A stretch of DNA of 47,456 bases from the NCBI GenBank assembly GCA_967755175.1, contig CBRAFO010000018.1:1-47456 (forward strand). Direction: 5' to 3'. Origin of the DNA: Rariglobus sp967755175 (lineage in GTDB: Bacteria; Verrucomicrobiota; Verrucomicrobiia; Opitutales; Opitutaceae). A model generated the notes under the pieces. The model was not told where the DNA came from, ran no database searches, and saw only the letters and a program-made list of their open reading frames with translations. Shown piece after piece: positions 41,564-47,456 of the stretch (positions are counted from its first letter, which is position 1; each line of letters begins with the position of its first letter). A program made the translations under genes and the position numbers.

Positions 41564-43069
41564 CTTTGCGTTGGGGGCGGCCGTTGACGTCCGCATGGGA
41601 ACCAGGCGCAGTCCCGAGGCGCCTTCACTTTCCGCGGCCTTGGCGCCTTCGTGATATTCGGCGTCTTGGTTGACCTGCCAGAGGTCATAAAGGCGGCGTC
41701 CGGCGAGGATGTTTCGGACGCACAACATCGCCGTCATCATGGCGTGATCTTGGTTGTTGTATTTGTGCATGCCGTTGCGCCCAACGAGATGGAGGCTCGG
41801 GAAGTTTCGCTCCAGTTCCACTCGCAGGGCATCGACGTTGGCGGCGTATTGATCGTCGTAGACCGGGTAGGCCTTCTTTTGTCGGACAACACAGCCGTCG
41901 ATAACATCGCCGACCTTCGCGAGGCCGATCTTTTCGAGTTCCATCTTCGCGAGCATGATGAGGGCTTGATCGCTTGCGTCCCAAAGGCCGTCGCCTTCGA
42001 AGCAGAAATATTCGAGGCCATAGCAACACATGCCGGGCTCGGCGATCAGCTCGGGTGACCAGGATTTGAAATTTTGAATGCGGCCGACTTTTACGGAGGG
42101 GTCGTGGATATAGATCCAGTTATCGGAGAACTGATCGGTGTCCGGGAGGATAAGCGCGACGGTCAGGAAATCCCGGTAGCTGAGACGGCCAGCCGCGGCG
42201 AGCGTGGGCGAGGGCAGTGCCGGTGTGAGGCTTTGCGCCAGCTCGCGAAGTGGAGCGGAGGAGATCACCTCGTCGGCGTTGACGAAGGATTCCTTTCCGG
42301 CGGTGTCGCGCAACGTGAGCTTCCAGCGCCGGCCATCGTAGGCGCAGGCGGTCACTCGCTTGCCCATCAGCACCGAGCCGCCTTGCTCGCGAATGCGCTG
42401 GGTGCACGCTTCCCACATCATACCCGGGCCGTGCCGTGGGTAGCGGAAGGAGCTGATGAGCGACTTGGCGATTTTGGACTGGTCTCCGCCTTTCTTTCGC
42501 GGGGTGAAAGCGTCCTTGATCGCGGAGCCCAGCGAGAGGCCCTTGATACGCTGTGCGGCCCAATCGGCGGAAATCTCGCGACAGTCCATGCCCCAGACTT
42601 TTTCGGTGTAGCTCTTAAAGAAGATGCTGAAGAGGCGGTGGCCGAATTCGTTGCTCACCCAGTCTTGGAAGTTCGTGGGGGAGCGCACGGGCTTCACCCG
42701 CGCCTTGAGCCACGAGAGCACGCAGTGGAGGGACTCGATGGGGCCGAGCTTCACCAGCGCTTCGAAGGGCTTAAGTGGATACGCGAAGAACTTGCCCCGA
42801 TAAAAAATGCGCGATGAGCGTGGGCGAACGAGGAAGTCGTTGGGCAAGATTTCATCCCAAAGCGCTTCGACCTCGGGCGATTTGGAGAAGAACCGGTGTC
42901 CGCCGATGTCGAAGCGATAGCCGTGGTAGTTAACTGTCCGTGAGATGCCGCCGACGTAGTTGGGATCAGCCTCAATCACGGTGGCCGAAACGTTTTCCTT
43001 GGTGAGAAGATATGCGGCGGTCAGTCCGGCCGGACCGCCTCCAATGATAGCGATGTGACGTCGTGGCAT
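41555..43069 (-). CDS. FAD-dependent oxidoreductase, UDP-galactopyranose-mutase/amine-oxidase-like
   Basis: A 504-residue flavoprotein. The FAD motif is IAIIGGGPAGLTAAYLLTKE with VIEADPNYVGGISRTVNYHG and RFDIGGHRFFSKSP, the pattern of UDP-galactopyranose-mutase-like proteins found in polysaccharide loci. Later come VWGMDCREISADWAAQRIKG, WIYIHDPSVKVGRIQNFKSW and LHLVGRNGMHKYNNQDHAMM (C-terminal FAD contact). It is longer than true mutases (about 370-400 aa). The ATG at 43069 was chosen from the start of the FAD fold. It is the second gene of a pair: the glycosyltransferase gene ends 5 bases upstream. A role in making an activated sugar is inference. Confidence 0.88.
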   Translation of the reverse strand: MPRRHIAIIGGGPAGLTAAYLLTKENVSATVIEADPNYVGGISRTVNYHGYRFDIGGHRFFSKSPEVEALWDEILPNDFLVRPRSSRIFYRGKFFAYPLKPFEALVKLGPIESLHCVLSWLKARVKPVRSPTNFQDWVSNEFGHRLFSIFFKSYTEKVWGMDCREISADWAAQRIKGLSLGSAIKDAFTPRKKGGDQSKIAKSLISSFRYPRHGPGMMWEACTQRIREQGGSVLMGKRVTACAYDGRRWKLTLRDTAGKESFVNADEVISSAPLRELAQSLTPALPSPTLAAAGRLSYRDFLTVALILPDTDQFSDNWIYIHDPSVKVGRIQNFKSWSPELIAEPGMCCYGLEYFCFEGDGLWDASDQALIMLAKMELEKIGLAKVGDVIDGCVVRQKKAYPVYDDQYAANVDALRVELERNFPSLHLVGRNGMHKYNNQDHAMMTAMLCVRNILAGRRLYDLWQVNQDAEYHEGAKAAESEGASGLRLVPMRTSTAAPNAKSA

Positions 43070-43074
43070 AAGAG

Positions 43075-44343
43075 TTAAGCGACCCATTCGCCGCGCAGGA
43101 ATTGGCCGGCGAACGTGTGTTGAAGGTGTGCGCCGAAGAGCGCTAGGAGGACGGTGACCGTGACCAACAGATTGCGGACGAGGCCGGGCCGGGGCCCGAT
43201 GTCGGCAAACGCGTGCAAGGCGCCCAGCACGAAGAAAACGTGCGTGCAAAAATGATACCGTGTCATGCTCTCCAGCCGCACCGAGAAGACACCGCTCACA
43301 CTGATGTAGAACAACGCGGCACCCACGAAGTAGAAACCGATCCGTTCACGCCAACGCGTGGGACGCCGGAGTGCCGCGGTGATTTCCCAGCCGGCCAGCG
43401 CGAGGAAACCGATCATCGTTACCGGCACGGAAAATTGTCCGACTTGAGAAGCGACGTTCCAATTGGGGGCCCAGCGTTGATACGACGCGGCTTTGAAAAG
43501 CCCGAGGTAATCCGCATGCACGCCCCAGCCCGCCGCCTGGGTCATCATGTAAAAGTCCCAGTGCTGAAATCGCACCTGACAGTAGATGAAAAATGCCAGC
43601 ATGCCGGCGAGCGCGAGGACCATGAGGGTTCCCGCGCGCACGAACGCACTCGAAGTTAGGTGCTGTCGAAAATGGGTGAGGGGGGCGTCGGCACCTTGGG
43701 TTCTCCTGCGTCGGAACCAAGCGCACACCACGGGAAACGCGGTGGCCAATGCACCGGCGATACGGGTGCCCGTCATCGCCATGCCATGCAGCGACGCGAG
43801 GACGAAGGCGTGTCGGCCCTCGCGTTGACTCCAAAAGAGAAACCCGAGCAGCAGTAGCAGGAACAACGATTCCGAGTAGGCGGCGATCAGGAAAAACGCT
43901 GCCGGGTGTGCTAGCACCAGCGCCACGGCCACGGCGCTTAGCTTCCACGAGAATTCCAGCCGCTGACGCGCGACGAGTAAGAAATACGTCCAGAAGCCCC
44001 ATGTGGCTAGTTGGGAGGCGAGCGTTAGGCCGGTTTTCGGATCGAGCCCGAGAGATTTCGTGGTGGCCGCGCCCCAGAGCGGAAAACCCGGGAAGAAGGC
44101 GACATTGGAGATCTCCATCTTCTTCACCGGACTCGGCGGGACCGGGCTTTGATAACCGCGCCCGATGATGTTGAGAAACCAGTAGCCGTCGTGTTGGACG
44201 AGACGGTGATATCTTTCCTGATAACTGCCGGCGGGGGCTACGCCTTGCAACAGGATGCCCAGGTGGAGTGCGGTAATGAGAAAGGCCCACGCGAGGCAGC
44301 AACAAGCTTCGCGCGCCAAAAAAGGTGAGGCAGTCGATTTCAA
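43075..44343 (-). CDS. PIG-V-like membrane glycosyltransferase
   Basis: A 422-residue integral membrane protein with about nine to ten hydrophobic spans. PIG-V/GT-C marks are visible: QHDGYWFLNIIGRGY (the catalytic Asp of the first loop), SNVAFFPGFPLWGAATTKSL, AHPAAFFLIAAYSESLFLLL and VRLESMTRYHFCTHVFFVLG. PIG-V relatives transfer mannose from a lipid-linked donor; here the sugar and acceptor are unknown. The start at 44343 is TTG, as no ATG lies upstream of the first span. It ends 5 bases before the flavoprotein gene, so both belong to one operon, perhaps for a lipid-linked glycan. Confidence 0.82.
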   Translation of the reverse strand: MKSTASPFLAREACCCLAWAFLITALHLGILLQGVAPAGSYQERYHRLVQHDGYWFLNIIGRGYQSPVPPSPVKKMEISNVAFFPGFPLWGAATTKSLGLDPKTGLTLASQLATWGFWTYFLLVARQRLEFSWKLSAVAVALVLAHPAAFFLIAAYSESLFLLLLLGFLFWSQREGRHAFVLASLHGMAMTGTRIAGALATAFPVVCAWFRRRRTQGADAPLTHFRQHLTSSAFVRAGTLMVLALAGMLAFFIYCQVRFQHWDFYMMTQAAGWGVHADYLGLFKAASYQRWAPNWNVASQVGQFSVPVTMIGFLALAGWEITAALRRPTRWRERIGFYFVGAALFYISVSGVFSVRLESMTRYHFCTHVFFVLGALHAFADIGPRPGLVRNLLVTVTVLLALFGAHLQHTFAGQFLRGEWVA

Positions 44344-44665
44344 CGGGGGATCAAATTCGGGTGTGGGTTCAATCGCCCGATATCCGCGTAGCGTGCTGCG
44401 GTGGATCGGCCTTTGTGCGCGGTTAGGTTAGCACGTGGCAGATGCCTCCGTAACCGGACGCTCCTCCGTCCGCAGGACCGGTGAATCTCCAATCCCTTGG
44501 CCGGGAAAAGAAGCCGGCATGTATCAGGGAGTTCCGTCCACGGCCCGGCTTCCGGATCGGAACCGCGAGGCTAACCAATCAGGCCCCGCGTGAAACCGAC
44601 GGAGTTGACGCTCAGAGAAAGCCCTGCAGAGAGAGAGGCGGGGATGCTCGCTCAGCGCCGGCGAC
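44344..44665. other. Intergenic region upstream of the PIG-V-like glycosyltransferase gene
   Basis: About 320 bases between the glycosyltransferase gene and the SHD1 gene (both minus). It holds no believable open frame. Several short GC-rich inverted repeats can be drawn (for example CGGACG/CGTCCG near 44456), but none has a T run or a known riboswitch core; a B12-riboswitch was considered and rejected. Confidence 0.45.
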
Positions 44666-45382
44666 TTATCTCCTGCCGGAAGGATTGGTCCACTTCTCGT
44701 CCTTCATGAGAGATTCAGGACTCGATTGTTCGATGAGCAACTTGCCGTCGATATAGATGCGATACCAGATGCCGCGCACCTCGCCGCCTTCGTTGCCGTA
44801 ATCTATGCCACGTCGTTTGCACACCTCGGCGGTTCCGGTGCGAAACACCTCGGAGTCTCGACTGGCGATGGTCTTGATCGTCTTGGACCCGGTGATGAGA
44901 GTGGGGGAGGAGGTATCCGAGAACGTGCGAGCGAAGAGGTTGTATTCGATGCGTAGGTTATCTACCGAGCGCAGGTGCTGGTTGGTGAGTTGTATGCTGT
45001 AACCCCAGTCCTCGTGCTTGTGGACGTAGCCATCCCACTTATCGAGCGTGCGAGAACCAAATTTTCCGCGACTGAGGTTCACCACGATCTTCTGCGCCTC
45101 GGGAGTGAACTTCTCCTCGGCGGCCGGCTTGGTTGCAGATGTTGCCGGGTTGGCGGCGGCCCAGTTGGTGATGAACTGCTGATCGGCCTCAGTCAGTTTT
45201 GAAGAGGACAGGGCGAAAATCTGACCGTCCTCACGGCGGATGCGGACTTGGTCGCCTTCGACCGAAACGATTTCGGCGGTGACGGTGCGTCCGAACTGAT
45301 CGGTAAAGGTGCGGAATTCGGCGTGCAGTGTGGCCGAGAATAGAAAAACACCAGCGAGGAGTCGGAGAAGAAGGGGGTTCAC
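44666..45382 (-). CDS. Secreted SHD1-domain protein
   Basis: A 238-residue protein. With the GTG start at 45382 it begins with a clean signal peptide (VNPLLLRLLAGVFLFSATLHA, then EF). The next segment, RTFTDQFGRTVTAEIVSVEG then RIRREDGQIFALSSSKLTEA and DQQFITNW, is an SHD1-like (SLA1 homology 1) module, common in Planctomycetes and Verrucomicrobia. The C-terminal part (GYSIQLTNQHLRSVDNLRIE, GIWYRIYIDGKLLIEQ) is beta-rich and of unknown role. An in-frame ATG at 45442 adds 20 residues, but its 5' leader would abut the PPDK terminator, leaving no room for a promoter. Confidence 0.82.
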   Translation of the reverse strand: MNPLLLRLLAGVFLFSATLHAEFRTFTDQFGRTVTAEIVSVEGDQVRIRREDGQIFALSSSKLTEADQQFITNWAAANPATSATKPAAEEKFTPEAQKIVVNLSRGKFGSRTLDKWDGYVHKHEDWGYSIQLTNQHLRSVDNLRIEYNLFARTFSDTSSPTLITGSKTIKTIASRDSEVFRTGTAEVCKRRGIDYGNEGGEVRGIWYRIYIDGKLLIEQSSPESLMKDEKWTNPSGRR

Positions 45383-45457
45383 GCTGGCTTGCAAGAAACT
45401 GGCGTGGGTTCGCTTTGGCGAGACCGCAAAAGCAGGATTCAAACTCGGTTAATGCAT

Positions 45458-45490
45458 AAAAAAGCCCCGCGCCGGTGAGGGCGCGGGGCT
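45458..45490 (-). terminator. Rho-independent terminator of the PPDK gene
   Basis: On the minus strand AGCCCCGCGCC pairs perfectly over 11 bases with GGCGCGGGGCT, with a 6-base loop, followed by six T. It lies 48 bases after the PPDK stop. Confidence 0.93.
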
Positions 45491-45505
45491 TGGGGGACGT
45501 CGGAA

Positions 45506-45529
45506 TCGCGAGCAAGCTCGCTCCTACGA
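45506..45529. repeat. REP-like palindrome
   Basis: The segment TCGCGAGCAAGCTCGCTCC contains the palindrome GCGAGC-AA-GCTCGC and is followed by TACGA. It resembles the short dispersed GCGAGC/GCTCGC repeats of many genomes. Only this copy is seen in the window. It lies between the PPDK stop and the terminator. Confidence 0.45.
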
Positions 45530-45537
45530 CGGACGAC

Positions 45538-47456
45538 TTACTTCTTCTTGGCGACGACCTTGGCGGCGGCGCGCTTCTCTTCGACCGCGGCTTGAGCGGC
45601 GGCGAGGCGGGCGACGGGCACGCGGTAGGGCGAGCAGGAGACGTAGGTCAGGCCGACCTGATGGCAGAACTTGACGGAGTCAGGGTCGCCACCGTGTTCG
45701 CCGCAGATGCCGAGCTTGATGCCAGGGCGGGTCTTGTTGCCCTTCTCACAGGCGATCTTCACGAGCTGGCCGACACCGGTCTGGTCGATCGAGGCGAAGG
45801 GGTTCTTCTTCACGATCTCGTTCTCGGTGTAGGCGCCCAGGAAGGAGCCGGAGTCGTCACGGGACATGCCCAAGCAGGTCTGCGTGAGGTCGTTCGTGCC
45901 GAAGCTGAAGAACTCAGCGGTCTGCGCGATTTCGTCAGCGGTGAGGGCACCGCGCGGGATCTCGATCATGGTGCCGACGGAGTAGGCGATCTTCACCTTC
46001 TTCTCCTTCTGCACGAGAGCAGCGACCTCGTGGACGATGGCAACCTGGAGATCGAGCTCCTTCTTGAAGCCGACGAGCGGGATCATGATCTCGGGCTTGG
46101 CCTTGAAGCCGGCCTTGGTCGCATCAGCAGCGGCCTCAAGCACGGCGCGGGCCTGCATGCGGGTGATCTCGGGGAACTTGATGCCGAGACGGCAGCCGCG
46201 GAAGCCGAGCATGGGGTTGAACTCATGCAGCTCGTGCACGCGGTTCATGATCTTCTCGACGGAAACACCGAGCTTCCGGGAGAGATCCATCTGCTGTTCC
46301 TTGGAGTGGGGGAGGAACTCGTGCAGGGGCGGATCGAGGAAGCGGATGGTGGCCGGGAAGCCCTTGAGCGCCTTGAAGATTCCGAAGAAGTCGTCGCGCT
46401 GGTAGGGGAGGAGCTTGGCGAGGGCGGTTTCGCGATCACCGAGGTTCTCGGCGAGGATCATCTCGCGCATGGCGTCGATACGGTCGCCTTCGAAGAACAT
46501 GTGCTCGGTGCGGACGAGGCCGATGCCGACGGCGCCGAAGGCGATCGCCTGGCGGGCCTGCTCGGGGGTGTCGGCGTTCGTGCGAACGGAGAGCTTGGTG
46601 GCCTGCGAGCACCACTTCATGAGCTGCACGTAGTTCTTATATTTCTCGGTCTTCTGAGCTTCTTTGTCGTCGCTGAGGAGGCCGGAGATGATCTCGGACG
46701 GAGCGGTCTTGATCTGGCCGGCATAAACCAGGCCAGAGGTGCCGTCGATCGAGAGGAATTCGCCTTCGGAGAAGTTCTGACCGTCGATGGTCGCGACCTT
46801 CTTCTCGTAGTCGATGGAGACGGCGGCGGCGCCGCAGACGCAGACTTTGCCCATCTGGCGGGCAACGAGAGCGGCGTGCGAGGACACACCACCGCGAGCG
46901 GTGAGAATGCCTTCGGCGGCGATCATGCCGCGGAGATCTTCGGGGGAGGTCTCGACGCGAACGAGGAGAACCTTTTCGCCCTTGTCGGCGGCTTGCACGG
47001 CGCGGTCGGCGTGGAAGTAGATCTTGCCGGTGGCGGCGCCGGGGCCGGCGGGGAGGCCGGTGGCGATGACCTTGGCCTTCTTGACCTCGGAGAGATCGAA
47101 GATGGGGGCGAGGAGCTGCTCGAGCTGGTCGGCCGGGTTGCGCAGGATGGCGGTTTCCCAGTCGATGAGCTTTTCGCGAACCATGTCGGCGGCGAACTTC
47201 AGGCCGGCGGCGGCGGTGCGCTTGCCGTTACGGGTCTGGAGCATGAACAGCTTGCCTTCCTGGATGGTGAACTCGATGTCCTGAACATCCTTGAAGTGCT
47301 TCTCAAGCGTGGCGCGAACCTTGAGGAGTTCGGCGTAGGACTTGGGCATTTGGTCCTTGAGCTTGATGACGGGCTCGGGGGTGCGAACGCCGGCGACGAC
47401 ATCTTCGCCCTGGGCGTTGATGAGGAACTCACCGTAGAATTCGTTGGTGCCGTTGG
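45538..47456 (-). CDS. ppdK: Pyruvate phosphate dikinase, N-terminus cut
   Basis: Reversibly converts pyruvate, ATP and phosphate to PEP, AMP and PPi. About 639 C-terminal residues are visible; the frame is open through the right end of the window, so roughly 250-270 N-terminal residues (most of the ATP-grasp domain) are missing. The phosphohistidine motif is GGVSSHAALVARQMGKV, with Ser in place of the Thr just before the regulatory position in plant-type enzymes. The PEP/pyruvate barrel shows GIGLVRTEHMFF, NPMLGFRGCRLGI, FSFGTNDLTQTCLG and the catalytic Cys in LGICGEHGGDP. The C-terminus ends in a Lys/Ala-rich tail. Codon choice is strongly biased, as in highly expressed genes. A terminator follows at 45458. 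Confidence 0.97.
   Translation of the reverse strand, partial: NGTNEFYGEFLINAQGEDVVAGVRTPEPVIKLKDQMPKSYAELLKVRATLEKHFKDVQDIEFTIQEGKLFMLQTRNGKRTAAAGLKFAADMVREKLIDWETAILRNPADQLEQLLAPIFDLSEVKKAKVIATGLPAGPGAATGKIYFHADRAVQAADKGEKVLLVRVETSPEDLRGMIAAEGILTARGGVSSHAALVARQMGKVCVCGAAAVSIDYEKKVATIDGQNFSEGEFLSIDGTSGLVYAGQIKTAPSEIISGLLSDDKEAQKTEKYKNYVQLMKWCSQATKLSVRTNADTPEQARQAIAFGAVGIGLVRTEHMFFEGDRIDAMREMILAENLGDRETALAKLLPYQRDDFFGIFKALKGFPATIRFLDPPLHEFLPHSKEQQMDLSRKLGVSVEKIMNRVHELHEFNPMLGFRGCRLGIKFPEITRMQARAVLEAAADATKAGFKAKPEIMIPLVGFKKELDLQVAIVHEVAALVQKEKKVKIAYSVGTMIEIPRGALTADEIAQTAEFFSFGTNDLTQTCLGMSRDDSGSFLGAYTENEIVKKNPFASIDQTGVGQLVKIACEKGNKTRPGIKLGICGEHGGDPDSVKFCHQVGLTYVSCSPYRVPVARLAAAQAAVEEKRAAAKVVAKKK

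Noticed and set aside
44440..44660. Riboswitch-like GC-rich leader upstream of the glycosyltransferase gene
   Set aside because: No B12 box or other known conserved core could be found, and the strand does not place it well for any known class.
1..47456. tRNA, rRNA, CRISPR, transposase or phage genes
   Set aside because: Both strands were scanned for tRNA arms, repeat-spacer arrays and transposase/integrase motifs; none was convincing. A proper search with tRNAscan-SE and a repeat finder would be decisive.

Overview
The window looks like part of a chromosome from a GC-rich Gram-negative bacterium, most likely Verrucomicrobiota of the Opitutaceae type. This is an inference from the mix of families: an SHD1-domain secreted protein, DUF4142, DUF892, DUF2934 and DUF1328 stress proteins, many Rcp1-type response regulators, an outer-membrane beta-barrel protein and mostly weak Shine-Dalgarno sites. 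No rRNA, tRNA, CRISPR array, transposase or phage gene was seen. Both ends are cut inside genes: pyrR at the left and pyruvate phosphate dikinase at the right.

Layout. 1-3158 (minus): a non-homologous end-joining operon (small membrane protein, Ku, a LigD carrying only the polymerase and phosphoesterase domains), then pyrR. 3421-4889: a membrane protein and a DUF3574-like protein. 4965-10804 (plus): seven tightly packed genes running from a DUF892 ferritin-like protein through a cysteine hydrolase, a thioredoxin-reductase-like flavoprotein and an AsmA/DUF748 protein to a methyltransferase, a FAD oxidoreductase and a type III polyketide synthase. A second DUF892 gene follows at 10959. 11581-14113: an Rcp-type regulator, a secreted DUF4142 protein and a CBS-domain histidine kinase. 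14731-18327: an SDR/DUF72 pair, an SRPBCC protein, a VTT-type membrane protein and DUF3185.

18506-28248 is a dense signalling block: CheR-like methyltransferase + kinase + receiver, a further receiver, an ECF-like sigma factor with a small acidic partner, a BON lipoprotein, a REC-PAS-PAS kinase with its LuxR-type regulator, and an NtrC-type sigma-54 activator. 28327-33692 holds small stress proteins, an outer-membrane barrel, a glycine-rich stress protein, an AarF/UbiB kinase-like protein and an epimerase. 33856-35531 is a receiver/kinase operon whose kinase has an ethylene-receptor-like membrane domain with the copper-ligand pattern intact. 35686-41563 holds an SDR, topoisomerase IB, a 57-residue disordered protein, the glycogen debranching enzyme GlgX, an unknown protein and a 16-cysteine copper-storage-like protein. 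41555-45382 (minus) has a UDP-galactopyranose-mutase-like flavoprotein with a PIG-V-like glycosyltransferase, and an SHD1 protein. PPDK closes the window.

Taken together, the window reads as a stress-survival and signalling region. DNA break repair (Ku/LigD), topology control (TopIB), glycogen mobilisation (GlgX, PPDK), redox and metal handling, and several small stress-family proteins sit among five histidine kinases, four single-domain receivers and an ECF-like sigma factor. The observations I consider most worth following are the ethylene-receptor-like kinase operon, the seven-gene DUF892-to-type III PKS operon and the ligase-less LigD.
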